Part shown: positions 45,107 through 54,043 of the stretch, one piece after another | Layout: the number at the start of each line of letters is the position of its first letter | Numbering within the stretch: the first letter of the stretch is position 1 | Origin: Brumimicrobium oceani | GTDB taxonomy: Bacteria > Bacteroidota > Bacteroidia > Flavobacteriales_D > Crocinitomicaceae | NCBI RefSeq assembly: GCF_003143775.1 | Contig: NZ_QFRJ01000002.1 | Coordinates: 392,501-456,500 of the forward strand | DNA length: 64,000 nt | Reading direction: 5' to 3' | Program-made: the position numbers and the translations under genes | Notes under the pieces: model-generated | The model's input: the letters and a program-made list of their open reading frames with translations, nothing else | Databases searched by the model: none | Told to the model about the DNA's origin: nothing

Positions 45107-46096
45107 ATGAAAAATACAAAATATTCTATACTCGAACTCGCAATGGTGAATGAAAACACATCACACGAGGATGTTTTTAAGAACAGCGTTGAAGTCGCTC
45201 AAAAAGCCGAGGAGTTGGGTTATCATAGATTTTGGTTAGCTGAACATCACAACATGGTGAGTATTGCGAGTTCGGCAACAGTTGTTTTAATGGGACATAT
45301 TGCCGCTAAAACGAATTCAATTCGCGTTGGATCTGGAGGAATAATGCTTCCTAATCATTCTCCATTGGTAGTTTCTGAACAACTGGGAACCTTAGGAAAT
45401 CTATTTCCAAACCGTATGGATTTAGGTTTGGGTCGCGCGCCTGGAACAGACCAAGTAACAGCGCATGCCATACGAAGCGACAGAATGCAATCTGTTCACA
45501 AATTCCCCCAAGAAGTGGATGAAATTCAAGGTTATTTTGAGAATACTTCTACATCGACAAAGGTTCGCGCAACTGTGGCTGAAGGCGTTAATGTTCCTAT
45601 TTATATTTTAGGCTCGAGTACTGACAGCGCGCACTTGGCTGCAAAAAAAGGATTGCCTTATGTTTTTGCGAGTCACTTTGCTCCTGCCCAACTGCACAAT
45701 GCTTTGGCGATTTATCACAATGAATTTCAGCCTTCAAAATATTTGGATAAGCCATACACAATTGCCGCTGTAAATATTATTGCTGCTGAAACATCTGAAG
45801 AAGCAGAACGTCGTTCAACAAGTATGTACAGAATGATGTTGGGAGTTTTAACGCAACAATTAGATTACATGAGGGCTCCAATTGATATGAATGATGAAAT
45901 TCGCCAATTGCGCAGTCATCCGGCTTTACAACAAATGTTGAATTACACATTTGTGGGAGATAAAAATGAGATCAGAGAGAAAACGAAGAAGTTTATTGAA
46001 GAAACTGGAGTGGATGAGATCATGACGACATCGTATTTGTACCATCAAGAAGATAGGTTAGAGTCGATTAGGATATTTGCTGAGATTTTTAAATAA
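45107..46096 (+). CDS. LLM class flavin-dependent oxidoreductase (MsnO8-like)
   Basis: A 329-residue bacterial-luciferase-like TIM-barrel enzyme. Family motifs: YHRFWLAEHHNMVSIASSAT, RVGSGGIMLPNHSPLVVSEQ, LGTLGNLFPNRMDLGLGRAPG and LGSSTDSAHLAAKKGLPYVFAS. The group uses reduced flavin (FMNH2) and oxygen or F420; the substrate is unknown. Start ATG 45107 was chosen over a TTG at 45077 because MKNTKYSILELAM is the usual N-terminus. Its 3' end overlaps a long AT-rich inverted repeat. Confidence 0.92.
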   Translation: MKNTKYSILELAMVNENTSHEDVFKNSVEVAQKAEELGYHRFWLAEHHNMVSIASSATVVLMGHIAAKTNSIRVGSGGIMLPNHSPLVVSEQLGTLGNLFPNRMDLGLGRAPGTDQVTAHAIRSDRMQSVHKFPQEVDEIQGYFENTSTSTKVRATVAEGVNVPIYILGSSTDSAHLAAKKGLPYVFASHFAPAQLHNALAIYHNEFQPSKYLDKPYTIAAVNIIAAETSEEAERRSTSMYRMMLGVLTQQLDYMRAPIDMNDEIRQLRSHPALQQMLNYTFVGDKNEIREKTKKFIEETGVDEIMTTSYLYHQEDRLESIRIFAEIFK

Positions 46097-46230
46097 TTAC
46101 GAATTAGAAAAACAATTACGAATTACGAATTAGAGAAATTACGAATTGATTTGGAACATTGCCTTTGGCAATGAACAGGAAGTGAAATTTCAAAATTCGT
46201 AATTCAAAGATTCGTAATTCGTAATTAATT
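46094..46230. repeat. long AT-rich inverted repeat built from ATTACGAATT units
   Basis: Left arm 46094-46147 carries five ATTACGAATT-type units; right arm 46194-46230 carries the complementary AATTCGTAAT units; the centre has TTGCC-TTT-GGCAA. The two arms pair over roughly 40 bases with a few mismatches. It lies between the oxidoreductase and thrS. Confidence 0.75.
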
Positions 46231-46320
46231 AAATCCGCAGTTTCCTCATACATTATTACTTCTTAACAAACCAAGGAATATTTTAAAGTCTACGAGAGGT
46301 CAAAATTCAAATGATTCTCG

Positions 46321-46328
46321 TATTTTTG
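46321..46328 (+). promoter_or_regulatory. -7 promoter box TATTTTTG for thrS operon
   Basis: Exact TAnnTTTG match, 27 bases before the thrS ATG. This leader is too short for a T-box or L20-type leader. Confidence 0.6.
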
Positions 46329-46355
46329 CACCTCAAAACAAGGTAGAGACAAACT

Positions 46356-48311
46356 ATGAGTATTAAAGTTACACTTCCAGACGGAACTGTTAAGGAGGTT
46401 GAAAAAGGAACAACTTCTTTGGACATTGCCAGAGGCATAAGCGAAGGTTTAGCAAGAAACGTACTTGCTGCCGAAGTAAATAATGAAGTAATCGATGCAA
46501 TGCGTCCGATTGAAACTGACAGTACCTTAAAGTTGCTCACCTGGAATGATAAAGAAGGAAAATCTACAATGTGGCATTCCTCTGCACACCTGATGGCTGA
46601 GGCTTTAGAGAGTTTATATCCTGGAATTAAACTAGCGATAGGACCACCAATAAAAAGTGGTTTTTATTACGATGTAGATTTCATGGACTACAATTTTGCT
46701 GAAAAAGACTTAGAGAAAGTAGAGAAAAAGATGAAGGAGCTGGCCAAAAAGAAAAGCGAATTTATCCGTGAAGAAATGTCTAAAGAAGATGCGATTGCTT
46801 ACTTCAAAAAGAAGCAAGATCCATACAAGTTAGAATTACTTGAAGACTTAGAAGATGGCTCGATAACTTTCTACACACAAGGAGAATTTACAGATTTATG
46901 TAGAGGTCCACATATTCCACATACAGGAATTATAAAATCAATAAAATTAACATCTATCGCCGGAGCTTATTGGCGTGGGGATGAAAAAAATAAACAGTTA
47001 ACGCGTATTTATGGAATTACTTTCCTTAAAAATGCCGAACTGAATGAATATTTAGAAAAATTAGAACTAGCGCGTCAACGTGACCACAGAAAACTAGGAA
47101 AAGAATTAGAATTATTCACTTTTTCACAAACTGTAGGTCAAGGTTTACCACTTTGGTTACCGAAAGGAGCTGAACTGCGTTTACGTTTGGAGAACTTTTT
47201 GAAAAAAGTACAAGAACACAGAGGTTATGAGCAAGTGATTACGCCACATATTGGTAGTAAAAAATTGTATGAAACTTCTGGTCATTATGCAAAATATGGA
47301 GCAGATTCATTCCAACCAATTAATACTCCTGATGAAAACGAGGAGTTTTTGTTGAAGCCAATGAATTGTCCGCATCATTGTGAGATTTTTAAAGCCAAAC
47401 CTCACTCCTACCGTGAACTTCCAATTCGCTATGCAGAATTTGGAACAGTTTATCGTTATGAACAAAGTGGGGAATTACATGGATTAACGAGAGTTCGTGG
47501 ATTCACACAAGATGATGCGCATATTTTCTGTATGCCTGAGCAGGTAAAAGAAGAATTTCAGAATGTAATTGACATTGTACTATACATATTCAAAACGCTG
47601 GACTTCAAGAAATTTACAGCACAAATTTCGTTACGTGATCAGGAAGATCATTCAAAATATATTGGAAGTGATGAAAACTGGGAGAAAGCAGAAAACGCAA
47701 TTCTTGAAGCCGTTAAAGAAAAAGATTTAAATACAGTAATTGAATATGGCGAAGCTGCATTTTACGGACCAAAATTAGACTTCATGGTTGAAGATGCTTT
47801 GGGAAGAGAATGGCAATTGGGAACAATTCAAGTAGATTACAATTTACCAGAAAGGTTTGAATTAGAATACGTTGGAGCGGATAATCAGAAGCACAGACCG
47901 GTGATGATTCACAGAGCGCCATTTGGATCTATGGAAAGATTTGTTGCCGTATTGTTAGAACATTGTGCGGGAGACTTCCCATTGTGGTTAAGCTCAGAGC
48001 AATATGCGATACTTCCTATTAGTGAAAATTTCAATGAATACGCAGAAAAAGTTTCGAAAGTTTTAAAAAATTCCGATATTCGCGGCTTCATAGATGATAG
48101 AAACGAAAAGGTAGGTAAAAAAATTCGTGAAGCAGAGATGGGAAAAACACCGTTTATGCTTATCGTTGGTGAAAAAGAAATGGAAACGAACACAATCTCT
48201 GTGCGTCAAAGAGGTGCTGGAGATTTGGGTTCAATGCCAATTGAAGACTTCATTAAAATAATCAATAAATTAGTTGAAGAAGAGTTAAGTCATGAAGATT
48301 TAAATGCTTAA
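46356..48311 (+). CDS. thrS: threonyl-tRNA synthetase
   Basis: A 651-residue class II aminoacyl-tRNA synthetase. Domains: TGS (about 1-62), second editing-type domain with [11 protein letters not shown] (about 72-230), catalytic core with zinc ligands in [10 protein letters not shown] and [11 protein letters not shown] (about 270-545), and anticodon-binding domain (about 550-645). The class II motif 2 is in [20 protein letters not shown]. It begins the conserved cluster thrS-infC-rpmI-rplT. Length is normal for the family. Confidence 0.98.
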   Translation: MSIKVTLPDGTVKEVEKGTTSLDIARGISEGLARNVLAAEVNNEVIDAMRPIETDSTLKLLTWNDKEGKSTMWHSSAHLMAEALESLYPGIKLAIGPPIKSGFYYDVDFMDYNFAEKDLEKVEKKMKELAKKKSEFIREEMSKEDAIAYFKKKQDPYKLELLEDLEDGSITFYTQGEFTDLCRGPHIPHTGIIKSIKLTSIAGAYWRGDEKNKQLTRIYGITFLKNAELNEYLEKLELARQRDHRKLGKELELFTFSQTVGQGLPLWLPKGAELRLRLENFLKKVQEHRGYEQVITPHIGSKKLYETSGHYAKYGADSFQPINTPDENEEFLLKPMNCPHHCEIFKAKPHSYRELPIRYAEFGTVYRYEQSGELHGLTRVRGFTQDDAHIFCMPEQVKEEFQNVIDIVLYIFKTLDFKKFTAQISLRDQEDHSKYIGSDENWEKAENAILEAVKEKDLNTVIEYGEAAFYGPKLDFMVEDALGREWQLGTIQVDYNLPERFELEYVGADNQKHRPVMIHRAPFGSMERFVAVLLEHCAGDFPLWLSSEQYAILPISENFNEYAEKVSKVLKNSDIRGFIDDRNEKVGKKIREAEMGKTPFMLIVGEKEMETNTISVRQRGAGDLGSMPIEDFIKIINKLVEEELSHEDLNA

Positions 48312-48327
48312 CGGATAAAAAGAATAA

Positions 48328-48870
48328 ATGAGAAAACCAAGAAGAACATTTAAGCCAAGGCAAGAAGATCCTAATAGAATCAATGATCGCATTCGCGTTC
48401 CACAGATTCGCTTAGTTGGCGATGGGCAGGAACCTCAGATCATGGATACAAAAGATGCTATTAAACTAGCAGACGAACAAGATTTAGATTTAGTAGAGAT
48501 TTCTCCAAAAGCTAATCCCCCGGTTTGTAAAATCATGGACTATAAAAAGTTCTTGTACAACCAAAAGAAAAAGGAAAAGGAACTAAAAGCGAAGCAGTCT
48601 AAGGTTACCATTAAGGAAATTCGTTTTGGACCAAACACGGAGGAGCATGATTTTAATTTCAAATTAGATCACGCCAAGAAATTCTTACAAGAAGGAGCTA
48701 AAGTAAAAGCTTTTGTATTCTTTAGAGGTCGTGCCATTGTTTTTAAGGACCGTGGTGAGATTCTACTTTTGCGTTTTGCTCAAGAGCTTGCTGAATACGG
48801 AACTCTTGAATTGATGCCTAAACTAGAAGGGAAGAGAATGACAATTATGATTAATCCGAAGAAGGATTAA
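48328..48870 (+). CDS. infC: translation initiation factor IF-3
   Basis: A 180-residue factor that binds the 30S subunit and checks initiator tRNA and start codon. N-terminal domain ([20 protein letters not shown]), linker ([18 protein letters not shown]) and C-terminal domain ([33 protein letters not shown]). Here the start codon is ATG, whereas E. coli infC uses a rare AUU for autoregulation. It lies 16 bases after thrS. Confidence 0.98.
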   Translation: MRKPRRTFKPRQEDPNRINDRIRVPQIRLVGDGQEPQIMDTKDAIKLADEQDLDLVEISPKANPPVCKIMDYKKFLYNQKKKEKELKAKQSKVTIKEIRFGPNTEEHDFNFKLDHAKKFLQEGAKVKAFVFFRGRAIVFKDRGEILLLRFAQELAEYGTLELMPKLEGKRMTIMINPKKD

Positions 48871-48909
48871 TTACCAAAATACTAGTGAGTAAACATAAAA
48901 AGTGAGAAT

Positions 48910-49107
48910 ATGCCAAAAATGAAAACAAAATCCAGTGCGAAGAAGAGATTCCAAGTAACTGGTAGTGGGAAGATTAAGAGAAAGCACGCTTTCAAAAGTC
49001 ACATCCTTACTAAAAAAGCAAAAAAACAAAAGCGTAACTTAACAAAAACTGGATATGTAACAAAAGCGGACCAGCCAAATGTTAAGATCATGCTTTGCAT
49101 GAAGTAA
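48910..49107 (+). CDS. rpmI: 50S ribosomal protein L35
   Basis: A 65-residue basic protein starting [20 protein letters not shown], which is the standard L35 N-terminus; the [20 protein letters not shown] segment is also typical. It lies between infC and rplT in the usual order, 39 bases after infC. Confidence 0.98.
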   Translation: MPKMKTKSSAKKRFQVTGSGKIKRKHAFKSHILTKKAKKQKRNLTKTGYVTKADQPNVKIMLCMK

Positions 49108-49210
49108 AATTTTTCTGTCATGGTGACAGAGGTTAGTATTTAAACCCGGTGATGAGTAACTAAGACTTCTGGAAAATTGAAGCACTTTATTATCAAAAAA
49201 CATTAAGAAT

Positions 49211-49558
49211 ATGCCAAGATCAGTAAATCACGTAGCGGCTAGAGCAAGAAGAAAATCAGTAATGAAACTTGCGAAAGGTTACTTCGGTAGAAGAAAAAAC
49301 GTTTGGACAGTAGCGAAAAATGCTGTTGAAAAAGGATTAGTTTACGCTTATAGAGATCGTAAACAAAAGAAAAGAAAATTCCGTTCATTATGGATTATGC
49401 GTATCAACGCAGGAGCTAGACAACACGGAATGAGCTATTCTCAATTTATGGGGTTATATAACAAAAGTGAGTTAGAATTGAACAGAAAAGTTCTTGCTGA
49501 CTTAGCAATGAATCACCCAAGTGCATTCAAAGCTGTTGTAGATTCTGTAAAAAAATAA
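49211..49558 (+). CDS. rplT: 50S ribosomal protein L20
   Basis: A 115-residue basic protein starting [20 protein letters not shown], with [20 protein letters not shown] and [21 protein letters not shown]20 is an early assembly protein of the 50S subunit. A terminator follows. It is 103 bases after rpmI; I see no pseudoknot operator by eye in this gap, so autogenous control cannot be judged. Confidence 0.98.
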   Translation: MPRSVNHVAARARRKSVMKLAKGYFGRRKNVWTVAKNAVEKGLVYAYRDRKQKKRKFRSLWIMRINAGARQHGMSYSQFMGLYNKSELELNRKVLADLAMNHPSAFKAVVDSVKK

Positions 49559-49582
49559 ATTATTCATCACTCACTAGGAAAG

Positions 49583-49617
49583 CCGAGATTGTCGAAAGAC
49601 CTTCTCGGTTTTTTTAT
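49583..49617 (+). terminator. terminator of the thrS-infC-rpmI-rplT operon
   Basis: Stem CCGAG / CTCGG with inner GTC-GAAA-GAC pairing, then seven T residues. Confidence 0.85.
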
Positions 49618-49660
49618 ACTTTATTTTTTGGCTAAATCTCCAAGAATACAATCAATTTTA

Positions 49661-49668
49661 TATCTTTG
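49661..49668 (+). promoter_or_regulatory. -7 promoter box TATCTTTG for tRNA-Leu
   Basis: Exact TAnnTTTG match 15 bases before the tRNA 5' end. No TTG at the ideal -33 distance. Confidence 0.6.
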
Positions 49669-49683
49669 TAGCATCAAAAAAAC

Positions 49684-49767
49684 GCCCAGGTGCTGAAATT
49701 GGTAGACAGGCATGGTTGAGGGCCATGTGTCCATTAGGACGTGAGGGTTCGACTCCCTCTCTGGGCA
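49684..49767 (+). tRNA. tRNA-Leu (anticodon GAG)
   Basis: An 84-nt type II tRNA. Acceptor GCCCAGG pairs with TCTGGGC (one G-T). The anticodon stem CATGG / CCATG encloses loop TTGAGGG, anticodon GAG. A variable arm (TGTCCATTAGGACG) and T arm GAGGG-TTCGACT-CCCTC follow. CCA is not encoded; the discriminator is A. Confidence 0.95.
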
Positions 49768-49768
49768 C

Positions 49769-49807
49769 AAAAAGCGGAATAAAAACCAAGTTTTTATTCC
49801 GCTTTTT
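49769..49807. terminator. terminator after tRNA-Leu
   Basis: Perfect 18-bp inverted repeat, arms AAAAAGCGGAATAAAAAC and GTTTTTATTCCGCTTTTT, with a 3-base loop. Works in both directions; it begins 2 bases after the tRNA. Confidence 0.85.
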
Positions 49808-50115
49808 ACTTCAATCTCATTCTGCTTCTCAATCTTCATATCGCCTTTCATTTTCCCCTCATTTTCATTCTGCTTCTCATTCTGATTTAAATATTCTCTT
49901 CATCGCTTTTCCCCTCCACGCTGTTTCCGCTTCTCCATCTATACTCCCCTTAACTACTCCGAAAACCTAGCGTTGAAATCTTATTCAGAAGTGCATCATG
50001 CCGCTGAAATTATTGGTAGAATTTAAAAAACCCAAACTATTCACCGTGGTAAATATATTATCTTACTTTAACACTTTATAATTGGCTGATGTATTACACA
50101 TTGAAAAAGAAGATT
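49808..50115. other. pyrimidine-rich non-coding stretch
   Basis: No gene is supported. On the plus strand 49810-49960 is strikingly rich in C and T with the direct repeat CATTCTGCTTCTCA occurring twice (near 49819 and 49868). After it the sequence is AT-rich without structure. Confidence 0.5.
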
Positions 50116-50123
50116 TATCTTTG
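50116..50123 (+). promoter_or_regulatory. -7 promoter box TATCTTTG upstream of the EamA gene
   Basis: Exact TAnnTTTG match; it predicts a leader of about 125 bases, which contains complementary CCTGTG / CACAGG segments (near 50161 and 50213). Confidence 0.5.
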
Positions 50124-50253
50124 TCTTTCTTATAACTATATATATTTATTCCTTAGGTAGCCTGTGATTTTTATATTTCAATAATTATTAAAAACAAAAC
50201 TCAAATTCACCAGCACAGGTATTTAAATTATTCATTTCTTAATTCAGTTTACA

Positions 50254-51153
50254 TTGAAAAATATTTTCGGAAACCGTTGGTTTTTGCTCATTATACTGGC
50301 ATTAACTTGGGGAAGCTCGTTTATAATGATTAAAAAATCATTGCTCGAATTTTCTCCTTATGAAATTGGTTCACTTCGTGTATTAATATCTGGTATAATC
50401 CTATCTATGATAGGCATTCCTGTTATTCGTAAAATGAATAGAGTAACTCTTTTTTATGTAGCGCTAGCTGGATTATTCGGAAATTTCTTACCCCTTTACC
50501 TTTTCCCCATGGCTCAAACACATATTAGCAGCTCTTTAGCTGGAGTACTTGATTCTTTGGTACCTATTTTTGTGCTTATACTTGGCTTTTTATTCTATGG
50601 GGTCAAAACCCAAATTTCTCAAATTTTTGGTGCTATAATTGGTTTTTTCGGTGCAGCAACGCTCATGTATTTCTCAGAATCAAACACGGAGGAAACACAA
50701 ATTGGGTACGCGCTAATGGTGGTATTTGCAACCGTTTGTTATGCTGTTGCTGCTTTAATAATAAAAGATAAACTCAGCAAATTAACATCAATAGAACTTA
50801 CTGCAAGTATGTTTACTTTATGGGCGATTCCTGCTTTGGTCATACTTCTTTCCTCTGGCTTTACAAAAAACCATAATTTTGATTATGAAACACTTACTGC
50901 TTTTGGATTCGTGAGTATACTTGCCATTTTTGGAACTACGATTGCTATAGTATTGTATTACAAACTAATCCAAGACACAAGTCCTATTTTCGCCAGTAGT
51001 GTTTCTTACCTGCTCCCTATTTTTGCCGTTATGTGGGGATTAATCGATGGTGAAAAATTTAGTCCTTGGTACATATTTAGTGGAGTCCTCATTCTCATCG
51101 GTGTATATTTAATCCGAGAAAAGAAAAAGAAGCCAAAAATGGTACCCAGATAA
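50254..51153 (+). CDS. EamA/DMT family transporter
   Basis: A 299-residue inner-membrane protein with ten predicted membrane helices in two EamA repeats of about 140 residues. Repeat 1 begins FLLIILALTWGSSFIMIKKS with LRVLISGIILSMIG; repeat 2 includes ALMVVFATVCYAVAALIIKD and ends SGVLILIGVYLIRE followed by a basic tail (KKKKPKM). Such transporters export metabolites or amino acids; the substrate is unknown. The start is a TTG at 50254; no upstream in-frame ATG keeps the first helix. Confidence 0.9.
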   Translation: MKNIFGNRWFLLIILALTWGSSFIMIKKSLLEFSPYEIGSLRVLISGIILSMIGIPVIRKMNRVTLFYVALAGLFGNFLPLYLFPMAQTHISSSLAGVLDSLVPIFVLILGFLFYGVKTQISQIFGAIIGFFGAATLMYFSESNTEETQIGYALMVVFATVCYAVAALIIKDKLSKLTSIELTASMFTLWAIPALVILLSSGFTKNHNFDYETLTAFGFVSILAIFGTTIAIVLYYKLIQDTSPIFASSVSYLLPIFAVMWGLIDGEKFSPWYIFSGVLILIGVYLIREKKKKPKMVPR

Positions 51154-51225
51154 TATTTCTCAGCGGGAATCCAACAATTTGTTGTTCTTTATAGATCTTA
51201 GCTCAATATGAATTTACTTAAATGT

Positions 51226-51233
51226 TATTTTTG
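51226..51233 (+). promoter_or_regulatory. -7 promoter box TATTTTTG for the second M23 gene
   Basis: Exact TAnnTTTG match ending 4 bases before the ATG at 51238, so the transcript would be nearly leaderless. Confidence 0.55.
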
Positions 51234-51237
51234 CAGT

Positions 51238-52944
51238 ATGACAACAACTAGACACATTTTACTCCTATTGTTCATCTGTTTTAGCTATCTATCAAACGCT
51301 CAGAAATTTGATTATTCAAAGTATGATTTACACGCTCCTATGGATATACCGATGGTCTTGGCTGCAAACTTTGGGGAGTTGAGAACGAATCATTTTCATA
51401 CGGGAATAGATATCAAAACTTATAGGAAATCAGGATACAACATTCTCAGTATAGAAGATGGGTACGTTTCTAGAATTAAAGTTTCTCCTTGGGGTTATGG
51501 CCATGTTGTTTATATTGATCATTATAACGGACTAACCTCGGTTTATGCTCATTGTGAAGCATTCGTGGGTGACCTGGCTGAGCTAGCGTATGATCAGCAA
51601 GAAAGACAAATGGGCTTTGAGGTTGATTACTATCCAGCGAAAGATTCGTTAAAAGTCAAAAAAGGTCAAATCATCGCCAAATCAGGAAATACTGGAGGGA
51701 GTTCCGCACCACATTTACATTTCGAAATTAGAGAAACCGTTACAGAACATGCCTTAAACCCATTACTGTTTGGCTTTGACATCGCAGATACGCAAAAACC
51801 CACAATTCGCAGATTAAAGGTTTATGCCTTAACTGAGGAAGGATATAGAGTTCCTAACAAATCAAAAACTTATACAGTTTCTGGAGGAAATGGAAACTAT
51901 AGCATTCCTGAGAACACTATACATGTGGACGCCAATTACGCCTCATCCCGAGGAGGAATTGGATTTTCTTTTGATGTTATAGATAAATTAGATGGTGCTA
52001 ATAATGTTTGTGGAATAAATGAAGCTTTTCTCATTGTTAACAGCGACACCGTTTTTAGTCAAAATATGGAGCATATTTCATTTTTATCTAATCGCCAAAT
52101 CAATACACACAAAGACTATGAAGAATATCATAATAGAAGGCGCCATTATCAAAAAGCATTTAAGACAAAACATAATCCGCTGCCTATTTATCGGACGATG
52201 AAAAACAATGGAATATTGAAAGTAGATCCTGGACAAAGCTACCCTATTCAATACATCTCGAAAGATGCCTATGGAAACAAAAGTCAAATAGAATTCACTT
52301 TAAAAGTTGGAGAAGGACAAAAAGCAAAAGAGCAGCAAATGTTTCAGCAAAAGGAAATACTCTATCCTGACAGTGCATTTTTAAGCTATGATGACCATCA
52401 TTATATTTTATTTCCGCCAGGAATTCTGTATGAACCTACTCCACTGATCATCGAATCTTCAAAAAATTTAATCCAATTTGGTAGCGACCTTATTCCTCTT
52501 CAAGAAACTTTTAAACTAATGTTACCCGCAATATCTAATCAAAAAAAGAACAAACAATACATACAGAGAGAATCTCGTTATGGGACAAAATATGCAGAGG
52601 GAGGAATTGTTAAAGATGGTTGGATCACTGCAAGGATAAAATCGTTTGGAAATTTTTCAGTTGAAATAGACACCATTGCTCCAGTCATTAAAGCAAGAAA
52701 CTTCTCGAATCATACTAAGGTTGGCAATAAGCGACTTTCTTGGAGTATTTCTGAGAAAGGTTCGGGGTTAACTGATTATGACATCTACATCGATAATGAA
52801 TGGCAATTATTAAAATACGAACCCAAAAGCATACAATTCTATTTTGACGTCCCTGAATGGATGAATGGAAAAAAATCTGTAATCATAAGAGCAATAGATG
52901 CCTGTGGTAACAAGTCGACAGAGACTTATGAGCTCAATTTTTAA
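51238..52944 (+). CDS. secreted M23 family metallopeptidase
   Basis: A 568-residue exported protein. Signal peptide near residues 1-22 (TTTRHILLLLFICFSYLSNA). The M23 domain is N-terminal (about 35-185): NHFHTGIDIKT carries the His and Asp ligands and GGSSAPHLHFEIRE the HxH; YIDHYNGLTSVYAHCEAF is typical. The remaining 380 residues form beta-rich domains of unknown role that are normal in the Bacteroidota form. It probably acts on peptidoglycan. ATG 51238 was chosen over 51208 because of the signal peptide and the promoter box. Confidence 0.9.
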   Translation: MTTTRHILLLLFICFSYLSNAQKFDYSKYDLHAPMDIPMVLAANFGELRTNHFHTGIDIKTYRKSGYNILSIEDGYVSRIKVSPWGYGHVVYIDHYNGLTSVYAHCEAFVGDLAELAYDQQERQMGFEVDYYPAKDSLKVKKGQIIAKSGNTGGSSAPHLHFEIRETVTEHALNPLLFGFDIADTQKPTIRRLKVYALTEEGYRVPNKSKTYTVSGGNGNYSIPENTIHVDANYASSRGGIGFSFDVIDKLDGANNVCGINEAFLIVNSDTVFSQNMEHISFLSNRQINTHKDYEEYHNRRRHYQKAFKTKHNPLPIYRTMKNNGILKVDPGQSYPIQYISKDAYGNKSQIEFTLKVGEGQKAKEQQMFQQKEILYPDSAFLSYDDHHYILFPPGILYEPTPLIIESSKNLIQFGSDLIPLQETFKLMLPAISNQKKNKQYIQRESRYGTKYAEGGIVKDGWITARIKSFGNFSVEIDTIAPVIKARNFSNHTKVGNKRLSWSISEKGSGLTDYDIYIDNEWQLLKYEPKSIQFYFDVPEWMNGKKSVIIRAIDACGNKSTETYELNF

Positions 52945-53136
52945 AGCGTACTTTTAAATAAAGCCCTTTTTTGCCGCAATTTACAATCACTATTATTTAC
53001 TCTCTTCGTCTCGATAAATAAAGAAAAACACAGTTTTCGTATTGTTAGAGGCCAACATAAAGTAAGAAACAAAAATTCTATTTTATTAAAATATAGGATT
53101 TCAAAAAATCTGAGTATTTTAGTAAAAAGAAAGAAT

Positions 53137-53793
53137 ATGAAATTTTTTATAGATACAGCAAATTTAGCTGAAATTAAAGAAGCAAATGATTTAGGGATTT
53201 TGGACGGTGTTACCACAAATCCTTCGTTAATGGCCAAAGAAAACATCACCGGAAAAGATGCTATTCTCAAACACTATAGAGACATTTGTCAAATAGTAAA
53301 TGGACCTGTTAGTGCAGAGGTAATTGCAACAGATTTCAAAGGAATGGCGCAAGAAGGTGAGCGTTTATCAGATTTGCATCACAACATAGTTGTGAAAGTT
53401 CCGATGACACCAGAGGGAGTTAAAGCTATTAGGTACTTCTCGAACAACAAAATCAGAACAAATTGTACATTAATTTTCTCTGCAGGTCAAGCACTTTTAG
53501 CAGCAAAAGCTGGAGCAACTTATGTTTCACCTTTTGTGGGAAGATTAGATGATATTTCAGCTGACGGCATAGGACTAATTGCGCAAATCAGAAGTATATA
53601 CAATAATTACGATTTTGATACCCAGATTTTGGCTGCATCAGTGCGTCACCCTATGCACATCATTGACTGTGCTGAAATTGGTGCAGACGTTATGACCGCC
53701 CCTCTAAAAGCAATAATGCAACTTGCCCAACATCCACTTACTGATAGTGGATTAGCCAAGTTTTTAGCAGATTATGACAAAGGCAACAAATAG
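53137..53793 (+). CDS. fsa: fructose-6-phosphate aldolase / small transaldolase
   Basis: A 218-residue TIM-barrel enzyme of the MipB/TalC (short transaldolase) group. Features: [32 protein letters not shown], the Schiff-base Lys in [12 protein letters not shown] and [14 protein letters not shown]. The group includes both transaldolases and F6P aldolases, so the reaction cannot be fixed by eye. Often labelled fsa in Bacteroidota. It is monocistronic; an inverted-repeat element begins 11 bases after its stop. Confidence 0.93.
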   Translation: MKFFIDTANLAEIKEANDLGILDGVTTNPSLMAKENITGKDAILKHYRDICQIVNGPVSAEVIATDFKGMAQEGERLSDLHHNIVVKVPMTPEGVKAIRYFSNNKIRTNCTLIFSAGQALLAAKAGATYVSPFVGRLDDISADGIGLIAQIRSIYNNYDFDTQILAASVRHPMHIIDCAEIGADVMTAPLKAIMQLAQHPLTDSGLAKFLADYDKGNK

Positions 53794-53804
53794 CCAGCGG
53801 AAAA

Positions 53805-53954
53805 ACGGAAACAAACAGGTTTCATAAAGTATTTATTTGATGAGGGTTATTTTTTACTGGATAGATTTGCAATACTAATGATTGTGAATCTATCCAGTAA
53901 AAAATAAAGTATACCATCGAAAAAGGAATATTTAGAATTTTTAAGCGTTTCCGT
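53805..53954. repeat. inverted-repeat element, copy B
   Basis: Ends ACGGAAAC (53805-53812) and GTTTCCGT (53947-53954). Inside is a perfect 21-bp hairpin, arms 53847-53867 and 53887-53907, with a 19-base loop. Sequence shared with copy A (21800-21974): TTTGATGAGnGTT on the left, AAAAATAAAG, ATCGnAAAA, AATATTT and AATTTT on the right, in the same order and spacing. The central arms differ from copy A but still pair. No target duplication is obvious. Confidence 0.75.
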
Positions 53955-53999
53955 CCAATATTAGTTCTGCTAGTTAATTTTTATTTCAACAATAATAAA

Positions 54000-54028
54000 A
54001 ACCAAGATCTCATATTTAAATCTTGGTT
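54000..54028. repeat. hairpin just upstream of the glycosyltransferase gene
   Basis: Perfect 9-bp stem AACCAAGAT / ATCTTGGTT with an 11-base loop, 16 bases before the ATG. There is no T run after it. It could be a weak terminator or a leader structure. Confidence 0.5.
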
Positions 54029-54043
54029 CCCTAGTTTTATTTG

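Noticed and set aside
46329-46355. T-box or other riboswitch before thrS
   Set aside because: The predicted leader is only about 25 bases; no specifier or antiterminator structure fits.
53835-53930. Hammerhead ribozyme core in element B (GATGAG ... CGAAA)
   Set aside because: The C before TGATGAG is missing, copy A reads CGCAAA instead of CGAAA, and no stem with a cleavage site NUH can be placed. The resemblance is probably chance.
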